This document shows positions 17,224 to 26,172 of a DNA stretch of 64,000 nt, piece by piece (the stretch's first letter is position 1; each line of letters starts with the position of its first letter). The notes beneath the pieces are model-generated. The model was not told where the DNA came from and ran no database searches. It worked only from the letters and a program-made list of their open reading frames with translations. Location of the stretch: the NCBI RefSeq assembly GCF_030915385.1, contig NZ_CP133268.1, positions 5,368,001 to 5,432,000 on the forward strand, given 5' to 3'. Both the position numbers and the translations under genes were made by a program. Source of the DNA: Neobacillus sp. PS3-12. GTDB lineage: Bacteria; Bacillota; Bacilli; Bacillales; Cytobacillaceae.

Positions 17224-17332
17224 TTTTCCACCGTCCTCTCGTTACATTAACTCTCATCATACTTATTCTTCTATTCCGAGTCGATAAATATACATATAAG
17301 TACCGTCGAACGATGGTCAATAAAAGTAAACC

Positions 17333-18046
17333 TTAATTCTTTGTGCAAGTTATTATCCGATAACTTAAAAATTCTTCATATTTTATAATGATTTCAGCAT
17401 GTTTATTTAATACTCCAAAGAGTTCAGGTTCAAAATTGCTTGAGAAGTTAAACTCTGGCACTTGCTGGTCTCCGATAAGTGGTTTAATCCCTGATTTAAT
17501 GACGATATCCGTAAAACCAACCTCTTCCAATAAACTTCGCCAATCGTCTTCAAGAAATAATGTATCTAATCCATAAAATTCTTTTATCTCTAATGCTTCT
17601 TGTTTACCAGGAGTGGAATTTATCGTCATCTCGTTTGCAATTAATCGGCCACCCTTTTTTAGAATTCTGCTTATTTCTTTAAGTGCATTTTCTTTTCCCA
17701 CAAAAGCAAGCACTGATTCTGACAATACGAAATCAAAGGTCGAATCCTTTACAGGAATCTTTTCGACTGATCCTTGAATCAATTCAATAGGTAGTTTTTG
17801 GGTTAGAAAACGATTTTTTGCTTTTTCTAACATTATTGGATTAATATCCAATCCTGTAATATCTGCTTTGAACTTGTTATAAAGATAGGCAGATGTTTGT
17901 CCTGTACCACAACCCACATCGAGAATTTTTGATTGGTTGTTAATTTGTTCTGCCGAAAGTAGTTCTTGTGTTAAAAGGAATCCTCCAGGATGTGCTCCTC
18001 CAATACCGAATTGGGCTAATAAATCAAAATAAGTATAGTTTCCCAT
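17333..18046 (-). CDS. SAM-dependent class I methyltransferase
   Basis: A 237-residue Rossmann-fold methyltransferase. Motif I ILDVGCGTGQTSAYL binds SAM near residue 43, motif II ITGLDINPIML carries the acidic ribose-binding residue, and motif IV FDFVLSESVLAFV follows. The pattern resembles the UbiE/COQ5-like Methyltransf_11 group. The ATG at 18046 has GGGTGG five bases upstream; a GTG at 18055 is an alternative start. The substrate is unknown. It is divergent from the SGNH hydrolase gene. Confidence 0.85.
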   Translation of the reverse strand: MGNYTYFDLLAQFGIGGAHPGGFLLTQELLSAEQINNQSKILDVGCGTGQTSAYLYNKFKADITGLDINPIMLEKAKNRFLTQKLPIELIQGSVEKIPVKDSTFDFVLSESVLAFVGKENALKEISRILKKGGRLIANEMTINSTPGKQEALEIKEFYGLDTLFLEDDWRSLLEEVGFTDIVIKSGIKPLIGDQQVPEFNFSSNFEPELFGVLNKHAEIIIKYEEFLSYRIITCTKN

Positions 18047-18221
18047 AAATACCACCCATCACTTTTTTTGCATCATATGTAAAAAAAGCGGCTATTGTTC
18101 ATTTGGCCTTGCTTTTTGAAAAAATAAGCAAATAAAGATCTTTTGATGGCTTTCTAGGATTTGTTAGCAAATCGGCTTAAATAGAATAAATATAAGGAAG
18201 AAGTTTTTAGGAGGTGAGCAA

Positions 18222-18875
18222 ATGAGTTATTCTTATGTTGCACTAGGTGATTCCTTAACAGTCGGGATAGGAGCTTCATTCTTTTTACCAGGTTTTGTAC
18301 AACGTTATCAAATACTGGCTATAAATGAGTTACAAGAACCTGTTTATGTCCAGACTTTCGCCCATCCAGGTTTCCAATCCCTTGATGTTTTATTGGAACT
18401 TAATAATGATTTAATAATGGAACAGATTAAATACGCTGATATAATAACGATTACTGCTGGAGGGAATGATTTAATTCAAGCAGCAAGGAAGTTTGAAGAG
18501 GATCAAAACGAGGAGGATTTTAGTATTGCCTTAAAAAGGTGTACGGATAATTATCGGAAGATTATAAAAGCAATTAACGCATTAAAGGTTGATTCCGTGA
18601 ATCCTTATATAATACGTTTAATCGACCTTTATAATCCATTTCCTGAGAATCCACTTGCCGAAAAATGGATAAAGAAATTCAATTTACAGCTTAAATACTT
18701 TGTAAAAGTGCCCTATATTTTGGTTGTCCAAATTGATAGGGTATTCAAAGGACATGAGAAGGATTATTTATCAATTGATGGGATTCATCCAAATGATCGG
18801 GGATATGAAAAAATTGCCGAAGCACTTCATCATTTGGGCTTTGGAGAGCTATCTCTAGATTTGGAAGAAGAATAA
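18222..18875 (+). CDS. SGNH/GDSL-family hydrolase
   Basis: A 217-residue esterase/lipase-fold protein. Block I YVALGDSLTVG carries the catalytic Ser near residue 10, block III TAGGNDLI the oxyanion Asn, and block V IDGIHPNDRGYEKIA the catalytic Asp and His. No signal peptide is visible, so it should act in the cytoplasm, as the related Bacillus YpmR/LipC-type enzymes are thought to act on lipids. A strong TAGGAGGTGAG site precedes ATG 18222. The physiological substrate is unknown. Confidence 0.88.
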   Translation: MSYSYVALGDSLTVGIGASFFLPGFVQRYQILAINELQEPVYVQTFAHPGFQSLDVLLELNNDLIMEQIKYADIITITAGGNDLIQAARKFEEDQNEEDFSIALKRCTDNYRKIIKAINALKVDSVNPYIIRLIDLYNPFPENPLAEKWIKKFNLQLKYFVKVPYILVVQIDRVFKGHEKDYLSIDGIHPNDRGYEKIAEALHHLGFGELSLDLEEE

Positions 18876-18903
18876 TTAAAATGCAGCCGTCTGCATTTTT
18901 TTA
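18876..18903 (+). terminator. Intrinsic terminator
   Basis: AATGCAG, loop CCGT, CTGCATT, followed by a T run. Confidence 0.75.
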
Positions 18904-19063
18904 CTAATAATTGGACTTGCTGAATTGGCATAATATTGCACATGTAATCAAACTTTTTTAGGCTTGCTGAAATAAAATGTTACCTTACATATTCTGATTC
19001 TTCCCTGTGAAAATTATTGATGAGGGGAAATTCTCCTCATTCCAATTATAAGGAGTGCAGCTT

Positions 19064-19573
19064 ATGAAGATGGTTTCTTTCCTCAAAACAGTTAAAAAGC
19101 AGCCATATCTAAACATGTTTAAAAAGAAACGTAACAATAAAGGGGTAATGTGGGCATCTTTAATAAGCCTAGGGATAAGTACGCTTATGATGATGCTAAG
19201 TAAAGGAAAAAGGCAAAAGGTTACATCTTCATTTCAAAACCTAACAAAAAATATTACTTCAAAAAGTGGCATGCCGATGATGAACAATGCTTTAGCTGAA
19301 TTCGGAGCGGAATTTTTCTCCAAAAATATTTCTGCAAAAGATGGGACAGCTAAGCGAAATAATGAAGGCTTAACTGAATTTGGAGAGGAATTTCATTCTA
19401 AAAGTATTTCTGCAAATCAAGCCTCAAAGTCAAATGATAATGAAATAACTGAATTTGCAAAGGAATTTCAGGCAAACAATCTTCCAGCAGGTGGCGAAAT
19501 TTCTAATATGGATGACGCTGCCTTAACCAAGTTCTCCGAAGAATTGGTGACAAAATCGGTTCAAAATAAATAA
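19064..19573 (+). CDS. Membrane-anchored repeat protein, 169 aa
   Basis: A basic N-terminus, one membrane helix (GVMWASLISLGISTLMMML) and then a hydrophilic region with four imperfect repeats of about 27-33 residues built on L-x-E-F-G-x-E-F-x-S-K-x-I-S-A: LAEFGAEFFSKNISA, LTEFGEEFHSKSISA, ITEFAKEFQANNLPA, LTKFSEELVTKSV. AAGGAG precedes ATG 19064; the ORF could begin at GTG 19055, but that codon overlaps the ribosome site. I do not recognise the family. The repeats look like amphipathic helices that may bind a partner or assemble. Confidence 0.65.
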   Translation: MKMVSFLKTVKKQPYLNMFKKKRNNKGVMWASLISLGISTLMMMLSKGKRQKVTSSFQNLTKNITSKSGMPMMNNALAEFGAEFFSKNISAKDGTAKRNNEGLTEFGEEFHSKSISANQASKSNDNEITEFAKEFQANNLPAGGEISNMDDAALTKFSEELVTKSVQNK

Positions 19574-19575
19574 TC

Positions 19576-19604
19576 AAAAAGTCCGCCATGGCGGACTTTT
19601 TTTA
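19576..19604. terminator. Bidirectional palindromic terminator
   Basis: AAAAAGTCCGCC and GGCGGACTTTTTTT with a 2-nt centre. It also contains the stop of the converging VanW gene. Confidence 0.85.
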
Positions 19605-20483
19605 ATAAGGGGGACTTGGAATATTCTTCGGACGATATTCAATTACATCGGATGAGTATATTTTTATGATTAATTTATTCCCAAGTGTTTTAGCTTGAAT
19701 CAATATAGGTTGATTGTATTTATTTTTAAAAACAAAATCTGGACCATACCAACTTACTGTTGCATCTCGGCCAGGTGGAATATAATTAACTTTTCTGCTA
19801 TGTGAGAACCGCTGGATAATGTGGAGACCTGCATTATCAACTGCATTAAATAAGGTGGATGAAACTTGACAAATACCTCCGCCAATATCCTCTGAAAAAG
19901 ATCCTCTAATAATAACCGGTGCTCGCAAATAGCCTTTTCCTGCGGTTCGTTTTCCAACCACCTTATTAAAGGAAAATGTTTCTCCAGGAAAAAGAACAGT
20001 ATTGTTGATTGCGATTGTTGCTAATTTAATATTGTTTGTTCGTTCTTTGTTACTCAGGTTAAAGGAGGTTATATACCTTCCAATTCGTTTACTTTGAATG
20101 TTTCCAAGCAACTCACTGTCTACTCTGGGATAGACCAGCAGTCGTGGAACTTCAATTTTATCTGATCCTGAAATAAAAAATTTGGTATAGAATTGTTTTG
20201 TAAATTCTCGTCGATATAATTTGTAACCCAGTTCTTCAGGAATAATATTCCCATTTTTGTCCAATACCGCATTTTTGGGTTCTTTTGAAACGTTTTGATC
20301 AAGCTGATCTAAGAACTTATTGTATTTGCCTAATTCAATAATGGGTATATCTGGAACAGGCATTAAAAAATCACTTCGATTTATAAAAGCAATGGGTCGC
20401 CCTTCGCTGGTTATTACTAATCGGTCTGGTATATTAAGTTGTTGAATCAGCAATAAAATTCCCAGTAGAAAAGAAACGTTCAT
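19602..20483 (-). CDS. VanW family protein
   Basis: A 293-residue protein with an N-terminal hydrophobic segment (signal or anchor) and the VanW domain in the C-terminal half. Key features are LFPGETFSFNKVVGKRTAGKGY, then EDIGGGICQVSSTLFNAVDNAGL and HSRKVNYIPPGRDATVSWYGPD. VanW proteins occur in vancomycin clusters and widely in Bacilli, but their activity is not known; a link to the cell wall is inferred from those contexts. The ATG at 20483 lies 11 nt after GAGGAGG; the longer frame to 20534 has no better signal. Confidence 0.82.
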   Translation of the reverse strand: MNVSFLLGILLLIQQLNIPDRLVITSEGRPIAFINRSDFLMPVPDIPIIELGKYNKFLDQLDQNVSKEPKNAVLDKNGNIIPEELGYKLYRREFTKQFYTKFFISGSDKIEVPRLLVYPRVDSELLGNIQSKRIGRYITSFNLSNKERTNNIKLATIAINNTVLFPGETFSFNKVVGKRTAGKGYLRAPVIIRGSFSEDIGGGICQVSSTLFNAVDNAGLHIIQRFSHSRKVNYIPPGRDATVSWYGPDFVFKNKYNQPILIQAKTLGNKLIIKIYSSDVIEYRPKNIPSPPY

Positions 20484-20610
20484 ACGCAGGTAACCCTCCT
20501 CGCTTTTAATATGAACCATAATAATCCGTATCATGTAGTTATTGTGAATAACGTTATAAAAAACTTAACTTCCAGTTGAAAGAGGGATAAAATAAAACAT
20601 AAATAGGAAC

Positions 20611-20655
20611 CTAGCAGTTAATATCAATTTGTATAAATACTGCTAGCATTATAAT
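20611..20655 (+). promoter_or_regulatory. Inverted repeat with -10 element upstream of the small DNA-binding gene
   Basis: CTAGCAG (20611-20617) and CTGCTAG (20640-20646) form a perfect inverted repeat ending just before a TATAAT at 20650-20655. It would overlap the -35 region, so it is a good candidate operator for autorepression by the product of the next gene. Confidence 0.5.
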
Positions 20656-20679
20656 ATCTTATGGTTAGGAGTATCTAGC

Positions 20680-20868
20680 ATGGATCAAAAAATTCAATTG
20701 AATGTAAGGGTTTCAACTGAAACAGCAAAGAAACTTGATGAAATTGTTGAGTATTACCAGCAGAATTTAAAGCTGGGACGAATATATAAAGGTGATGTCT
20801 TAACTGATATTATTGAGAAATCGTATGAAGTGATGAACAAACAAAAAAAATTAAATAAAAGGTTTTAG
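20680..20868 (+). CDS. Small ribbon-helix-helix-like protein, 62 aa
   Basis: MDQKIQLNVRVSTETAKKLDEIVEYYQ: a short beta strand with alternating residues followed by a helix, then a second helix with GDVLTDIIEKSYEVM. This is the layout of the ribbon-helix-helix (CopG/Arc-like) fold, which binds DNA as a dimer through the strand. TTAGGAG precedes the ATG at 20680. A perfect inverted repeat over the promoter suggests it controls itself. No toxin gene lies beside it, so it need not be an antitoxin. Confidence 0.65.
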   Translation: MDQKIQLNVRVSTETAKKLDEIVEYYQQNLKLGRIYKGDVLTDIIEKSYEVMNKQKKLNKRF

Positions 20869-20914
20869 AATTTCATTTTGAACTATATTAAATGTTTCTT
20901 ACGAAAAATAAATA

Positions 20915-20966
20915 TTAACAAATCATTAACAAAGTATTAATTAACTGGTAAAGAAGCCTGTAGAAT
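20915..20966 (+). promoter_or_regulatory. PhoP-box-like direct repeats and promoter of the two-component operon
   Basis: TTAACA (20915-20920), TTAACA (20926-20931) and TTAATT (20937-20942) are spaced by exactly five bases, an 11-bp period typical of OmpR/PhoB-family sites and identical to the B. subtilis PhoP half-site. The last repeat sits where a -35 would be, 18 nt before TAGAAT (20961-20966). Confidence 0.6.
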
Positions 20967-21038
20967 GTTGATATACAAAATAATTCGTTTAAACTTAATA
21001 AAAAAAGACAATGTACATGTAATAGGAGATGAACCTCT

Positions 21039-21746
21039 TTGAAAATATTGGTAGTTGAAGATAATAAAAGTGTATGCTCAATGATTGAGATGTTTTTTGC
21101 TAAGGAAGGAATCCAAGGTGAATTTGTAAATGACGGAATCGAAGGATATAACCGATATAAGGAAGAGACATGGGACGCCCTTATTGTTGATTGGATGCTG
21201 CCGGGTATGGATGGAGTCACAATATGCCGTAAAATTCGTGAAGAGAAAAATTCTGTTCCAATCATTATGTTAACTGCTAAAGATAGTGAATCTGATCAAG
21301 TTTTAGGCTTGGAAATGGGAGCAGATGATTATGTAACAAAACCATTTAGCCCGCTTGCCTTAATGGCACGAATAAAGGCGGTAACCCGCAGGGTCCAGAA
21401 TCTCCAAACAAATGAAGTCGTTGAAAAAGGTGTTATACAGTCAGAACATTTTAAAATTAATAAAAATACCAGAGAAGTATTATTGGATGGTTTGCCGATT
21501 ACGAATCTAACACCGAAAGAATTTGATTTACTATTTTATTTTGTTCAGCATCCAAAACAAGTTTTCTCAAGAGAACAATTACTTGAACGAGTATGGGGTT
21601 ATCAATTTTATGGAGATGAACGGACTGTGGATGTCCATATTAAAAGACTGAGAAAAAAAGTGGAAACTGCACAGCAGCCATTCTTCCATACTATTTGGGG
21701 GGTGGGATATAAGTTTGATGAAACCATTAAAGCAGATGAAGTTTAA
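21039..21746 (+). CDS. OmpR/PhoP-family response regulator
   Basis: A 235-residue regulator starting at TTG 21039 behind ATAGGAGATG. The receiver domain has phosphoacceptor Asp51 in ALIVDWMLPGMDG and Lys in VTKPFSPLALMARI. The winged-helix domain has LTPKEFDLLFYFVQHP, TVDVHIKRLRKKV and TIWGVGYKF. It overlaps the kinase gene by 29 nt. The repeats before this gene and before the htrA gene downstream suggest that it activates both its own operon and the protease, a layout like the CssRS-HtrA envelope-stress system; orthology to CssR is not established. Confidence 0.88.
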   Translation: MKILVVEDNKSVCSMIEMFFAKEGIQGEFVNDGIEGYNRYKEETWDALIVDWMLPGMDGVTICRKIREEKNSVPIIMLTAKDSESDQVLGLEMGADDYVTKPFSPLALMARIKAVTRRVQNLQTNEVVEKGVIQSEHFKINKNTREVLLDGLPITNLTPKEFDLLFYFVQHPKQVFSREQLLERVWGYQFYGDERTVDVHIKRLRKKVETAQQPFFHTIWGVGYKFDETIKADEV

Positions 21747-23169
21747 ATATATATACCAGCAGTTTTTCAGCCATATCAGTATAATCTTAGTTGCAGTACT
21801 AGTACTCAGTATCTTGTTTGCCCGTTATGTTGAAAATTTAGTGTATGAAAATAAAGCAGAGGAACTAATCTCCTACGGAAAAGCCATTCTAAATGATTTT
21901 CAATTCAGTCCTGTGGGCAATGATCAAATTATTAACCAGTACAGTTCAGTGCTTACAGGTCGTGGTATTAGCTTTAGTATTTTTGATAAGGATGCGAACT
22001 TGTATTCAGTAGGAAGACGTGGCGGGCCTGCGATCGAGCTTTCTGATTCTGAATGGAAGAAAGTAACAGAAGGACAAACAGTAGTTGTGAATAGCGATTA
22101 TAAAAGATTTGGTCAGGAAGGAGTTTCCTTTGTAGCCTTGCCATATATATCACATGGGAGGTTTATAGGAGGAATTCTATTAACTTCAGCCATAAGTGGT
22201 ACGAGTAAAATGATCAGTCAAATAAACCGCTATTTATTAATTACTATTCTAACCGCACTTACGGTTTCGTTTTTGTTAAGTTGGTTTTTATCAAGAATCC
22301 ATGTGAATCGTATTCGTAGGCTGCGAGAGGCGACATCACTGGTATCTGCAGGGGATTACACGGTCAAAGTGCCATCATCAACTTTTGATGAAATTGGAGA
22401 ATTGGCTAATGACTTTAATAACATGGTCGATAAAATTAATCAATCCATGGAAGAAATCGAAAGTCTTGAAAACAGACGGCGTCAATTCATGGCGGATGTG
22501 TCTCATGAAATGCGAACTCCTTTAACAACAATTAGCGGTGTAATTGAAGGACTTAAAAATGACATGATTCCTGAGGAAGATAAGGAAAGAGGGATCAATC
22601 TGGTAAGTCAGGAAGCAAAGAGACTGATTCGCCTTGTAAATGAGAACCTTGATTACGACAAAATTCGTTCAAACCAGATACAGTTGTTTAAGGAATTAAT
22701 CCCTTTAGATGAGGTTTTGGAAATTATTCAGGAGCAATTATCAATCCAGGCTGAAGAGAAGAATATCAAGATTATTGTAGAAGTGGAGCCAAATGTAAAT
22801 ATTTATGCTGATTATGATCGACTTATTCAAATTTTAATAAACATAACAAAAAATAGTATTCAATTTACGGCGAATGGAACAATATGGCTCCGCGGAAAGT
22901 TAGTTAACAAAGAAACCATTATTGAAATTGAGGATACTGGGATTGGAATTGACTCAAATGAAGTTGAGAATATATGGCGTCGGTTTTATAAAGCAGAAAT
23001 TTCCCGAACAAGTAATCCCTACGGTGAATTTGGATTAGGATTATCAATCGTTAAACAATTAGTCTTGCTTCATAATGGCGACATAAACGTTTGTAGTGAA
23101 AAAGGCAAGGGCACAAAATTTGTGATTCGATTTAAGCAATCTAGTGCAGAATCTGAGAATGCAGGTTAA
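21718..23169 (+). CDS. Sensor histidine kinase of the HtrA-linked system
   Basis: A 483-residue membrane kinase. TM1 lies near residues 17-35, with an extracytoplasmic sensor domain, and TM2 near residues 165-190. A HAMP domain follows (RIHVNRIRRLREATSLVSAGDY), then HisKA with His263 in DVSHEMRTPLTT, and HATPase with NITKNSIQF, DTGIGI and FGLGLSIVKQLV. ATG 21718 lies inside the regulator gene after GGGGGGTGGGATATAAG; a second ATG at 21736 is possible. It probably senses envelope or secretion stress, inferred from the protease gene that follows. Confidence 0.87.
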   Translation: MKPLKQMKFKYIYQQFFSHISIILVAVLVLSILFARYVENLVYENKAEELISYGKAILNDFQFSPVGNDQIINQYSSVLTGRGISFSIFDKDANLYSVGRRGGPAIELSDSEWKKVTEGQTVVVNSDYKRFGQEGVSFVALPYISHGRFIGGILLTSAISGTSKMISQINRYLLITILTALTVSFLLSWFLSRIHVNRIRRLREATSLVSAGDYTVKVPSSTFDEIGELANDFNNMVDKINQSMEEIESLENRRRQFMADVSHEMRTPLTTISGVIEGLKNDMIPEEDKERGINLVSQEAKRLIRLVNENLDYDKIRSNQIQLFKELIPLDEVLEIIQEQLSIQAEEKNIKIIVEVEPNVNIYADYDRLIQILINITKNSIQFTANGTIWLRGKLVNKETIIEIEDTGIGIDSNEVENIWRRFYKAEISRTSNPYGEFGLGLSIVKQLVLLHNGDINVCSEKGKGTKFVIRFKQSSAESENAG

Positions 23170-23199
23170 CAAAAATCTTTTATTATTTTTCCTAGTCAT

Positions 23200-23247
23200 T
23201 TTAAAGTTTGTTAACAATTTCTTAATATTTAATAGGTATAGTATAGA
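23200..23247 (+). promoter_or_regulatory. Direct repeats and promoter of htrA
   Basis: TTTAAA (23200-23205), TTAACA (23211-23216) and TTAATA (23222-23227) repeat with an 11-bp period, followed by TATAGT (23237-23242) or TATAGA (23242-23247). The spacing matches the repeats before the response regulator gene. Confidence 0.5.
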
Positions 23248-23285
23248 CATATAGATAATAAATGTAAAAAGGAGAAGTGAAAGTG

Positions 23286-24734
23286 ATGGATTTTAATGAT
23301 CGGCCAAAGTACGAAAATTCATCAAACACTGAGAATACAAGTGAAAAAACATACACCTATGAAAATGGTGCATTCTATCAAAATGATGATTACTCACGAT
23401 ATGATAAAATGAATGGTGCTGAAAAACAAAGAAGCAATCGAAAGGGTAATTTTAGAGGAATTCTCGGGGCGGTTGCCGCAGGTGTAGTCGGGTCGGCATT
23501 AACCTTGGCTGTTCTTCCTCATACCGATTATTTTAAAAATATAGCAAACGAAAATAATGAAACAGCTGCTCAGCAGGTTTCTACTAATAATGCTGTTAAA
23601 ACCGTTTCTGCTAAACCGTCTACAACAAGTGGGACAGGGTCTATTGCAGACACAGTAGATCGGATTTCAAAAACAATCGTTGGGATTGTCAATTATCAGC
23701 AGCAAAGTAACAATGCCAATAATCTCTTTGGTAACGGAAGTTTCGGAAGCTCAAATGGCTTTGGAAGTTCAGACAATTCTGGGAATTTTGGTAACTCTGG
23801 GGGCTTTGGCAGCTTTGGAAACTCTGGTAATGATGGGGCATCTGGAAACAACAAATCCAATTCCGTGGAGACCGGCTCTGGTTCAGGGGTAATTTTTCAA
23901 AAAAGTGGTGATAGTGCCTATATCGTAACAAATAATCACGTTGTTGAAGGGGCATCTAAACTTGAAGTGTCTCTTTATTCAGGTCAAAAAACAACAGCAA
24001 CTGTGGTTGGCACCGATGCGTTAACCGACTTGGCAGTCCTAAAAATTGATTCAAAATATGTTACAAGCACGGCTGAATTTGGAGATTCATCAGTGCTTCG
24101 TCCTGGTGATGAGGTACTTGCTATTGGTAACCCACTGGGGCTAGACCTTTCAAGGACTGTAACACAAGGGATTGTTAGTGCTACAAATCGTTCTATTGCC
24201 GTTTCAACATCTGCAGGAGATTGGGAGACCAACGTAATTCAAACTGATGCCGCTATTAACCCTGGAAATAGTGGAGGAGCATTAATCAATACGCAAGGAC
24301 AAGTCGTTGGAATCAATAGCTTAAAGATTTCGGAAACTGGAGTTGAAGGGTTAGGTTTTGCTATCCCAAGTAACGATTTAATTCCAATTGTTAACCAATT
24401 AATAAAAAATGGTAAAGTTGAACGCCCATATTTAGGTGTTGGCTTGGCAGATTTAAGTGAAGTTCCACAAATGTATTGGAATGACCTTCCAAATAACGTT
24501 CAAAAGGGTGTTATGATCACTAACATTGATCCACAGTCTGTTGCTGCAAACAGTGGTCTTAAACAAAGAGATGTTGTTGTTTCCATGAATGGAACTGATA
24601 TTACTAGCTCTACAGACCTGCGAAAATATTTATATACAAAAGTTAAGATTGGGGACACTGTAAAGTTTGGAATATATCGAAATGGTAAACTTATGAATAT
24701 TGATGTAAAGCTTACTGCTAAGGCAGCAAATTAA
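23286..24734 (+). CDS. htrA: HtrA-like membrane-anchored serine protease (S1C, PDZ)
   Basis: A 482-residue quality-control protease. A cytoplasmic N-tail of about 55 residues is followed by one membrane helix (GAVAAGVVGSALTLAVL) and a low-complexity linker very rich in Gly, Ser, Asn and Phe (about residues 140-195). The trypsin-like domain has His in VTNNHVVEGA (near 219), Asp in ALTDLAVLKID (near 247) and Ser in NPGNSGGALIN (near 329), with one C-terminal PDZ domain. ATG 23286 is chosen because GTG 23277 overlaps the ribosome site AAAGGAG. It acts on the outer face of the membrane on misfolded proteins. It follows a two-component operon likely to induce it. Confidence 0.92.
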   Translation: MDFNDRPKYENSSNTENTSEKTYTYENGAFYQNDDYSRYDKMNGAEKQRSNRKGNFRGILGAVAAGVVGSALTLAVLPHTDYFKNIANENNETAAQQVSTNNAVKTVSAKPSTTSGTGSIADTVDRISKTIVGIVNYQQQSNNANNLFGNGSFGSSNGFGSSDNSGNFGNSGGFGSFGNSGNDGASGNNKSNSVETGSGSGVIFQKSGDSAYIVTNNHVVEGASKLEVSLYSGQKTTATVVGTDALTDLAVLKIDSKYVTSTAEFGDSSVLRPGDEVLAIGNPLGLDLSRTVTQGIVSATNRSIAVSTSAGDWETNVIQTDAAINPGNSGGALINTQGQVVGINSLKISETGVEGLGFAIPSNDLIPIVNQLIKNGKVERPYLGVGLADLSEVPQMYWNDLPNNVQKGVMITNIDPQSVAANSGLKQRDVVVSMNGTDITSSTDLRKYLYTKVKIGDTVKFGIYRNGKLMNIDVKLTAKAAN

Positions 24735-24745
24735 TGATAATGTCG

Positions 24746-24781
24746 AAACGTTCTGGATCAAGTTATCCGGGGCGTTTTTTG
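24746..24781 (+). terminator. Intrinsic terminator after htrA
   Basis: AAACG-TTCT-GGAT and ATCC-GGGG-CGTTT around a short loop, followed by T residues. Confidence 0.65.
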
Positions 24782-24946
24782 TTATTAAATTTTTTGTTTT
24801 TTCAGCCCACTTTCATGAACTATTTTAATGATTTGTAATACTTTAGATATATAGGCTTTTGCAGCTGGGATAGGGACAAACAATCTTTTTTAAAGAGTAA
24901 ATCTCTTTGATCTTTCTAACTTTTCAGATCAAATCGGAGGGAAAAC

Positions 24947-26140
24947 ATGTCTAGTAAAATCTTAGAAAATTTTTTAACTGCCAATTTGAATGAATTAAAA
25001 GTGAAAGGACTTTTTAACCAAATTGATCCTTTGGAAAGCTCGAACGGTCCAATTATAACAATTAATGGAAAAATGCTTATTAATCTTTCTTCAAATAATT
25101 ATCTTGGGCTTGCAACAGATAAACGACTAATAGAGGCAGCATTGACCGCATTAGAACATTATGGTGTTGGTTCAGGTGCTGTTCGAACAATAAATGGAAC
25201 ATTAAAGCTTCATGTTGAGCTTGAGGAGATGATAGCTGAATTTAAACATACGGAAGCTGCAATTGCCTACCAATCTGGTTTTAATTGTAATATGGCTGCT
25301 ATTTCAGCTGTTATGGATCATCAAGATGCGATTCTTTCAGATGAGCTAAACCATGCTTCTATTATTGACGGGTGCAGGTTATCCAGAGCAGAGATTATCC
25401 GTTTCAACCATTCAGATATGTCTGATTTACATTTAAAGGCAAAGGAAGCAACTGAATCTGGCCGTTATAAAAAAATGATGGTCATAACAGATGGCGTTTT
25501 TTCCATGGATGGTGATATTGCTCATTTACCAGAAATCGCAGAAATTGCTGAAGAGTATGATCTCATTACATATGTTGATGATGCACATGGTTCTGGTGTA
25601 TTAGGCGATGGAGCAGGAACGGTCAAACATTTTGGGTTGTCAAATAAAATTGATTTTCAAATTGGAACATTATCAAAAGCACTTGGTGTTGTTGGTGGAT
25701 ATGTTGCTGGGAGGAAAGATTTAATCGATTGGTTAAAAGTTCGAAGTCGGCCATTTTTGTTTTCCACTTCCTTAACACCTGCCGATGTGGCAGCAAGCAT
25801 AAAGGCCATTCAAATTCTTATGGAGAGTACGGATTTAAACAAACGTCTTTGGGAAAATGGGGATTATCTAAAAAAAGGATTAAAAGATTTAGGCTTTAAT
25901 ATCGGTAAAAGTGAAACACCTATTACACCATGTATTATCGGGGAAGAGAAACATGCGCAACTATTTTCAAAAAGGCTAATCGAAGAAGGAATTTATGCTA
26001 AAGCGATTGTGTTTCCTACTGTCCCAAAAGGTACCAGTCGTGTTCGAAATATGCCAACAGCAGTTCATACCAGGGATATGCTTGATAAGGCAATATCTGT
26101 ATATGAAAAAGTCGGTAAGGAAATGAACATCATCTCATAA
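24947..26140 (+). CDS. kbl: Glycine C-acetyltransferase (2-amino-3-ketobutyrate CoA ligase)
   Basis: A 397-residue PLP enzyme of the alpha-oxoamine synthase family, splitting 2-amino-3-ketobutyrate with CoA into glycine and acetyl-CoA. Signatures: NLSSNNYLGLA near the N-terminus, YGVGSGAVRTINGTLKLH, VDDAHGSGVLG (PLP-binding Asp and His), and the PLP lysine in GTLSKALGVVGGYVAG near residue 244. ATCGGAGGGAAAAC precedes the ATG. The next gene encodes threonine dehydrogenase, so the pair forms the two-step threonine degradation operon. Confidence 0.93.
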   Translation: MSSKILENFLTANLNELKVKGLFNQIDPLESSNGPIITINGKMLINLSSNNYLGLATDKRLIEAALTALEHYGVGSGAVRTINGTLKLHVELEEMIAEFKHTEAAIAYQSGFNCNMAAISAVMDHQDAILSDELNHASIIDGCRLSRAEIIRFNHSDMSDLHLKAKEATESGRYKKMMVITDGVFSMDGDIAHLPEIAEIAEEYDLITYVDDAHGSGVLGDGAGTVKHFGLSNKIDFQIGTLSKALGVVGGYVAGRKDLIDWLKVRSRPFLFSTSLTPADVAASIKAIQILMESTDLNKRLWENGDYLKKGLKDLGFNIGKSETPITPCIIGEEKHAQLFSKRLIEEGIYAKAIVFPTVPKGTSRVRNMPTAVHTRDMLDKAISVYEKVGKEMNIIS

Positions 26141-26172
26141 TCCATCAAAAGACTTAAATATAAAGGCAGAGG

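Noticed and set aside
23680..23880. Short repeated sequence suggestive of a CRISPR or VNTR
   Set aside because: It encodes the Gly/Ser-rich linker of HtrA; no uniform repeat-spacer spacing. No CRISPR array was seen anywhere in the window.
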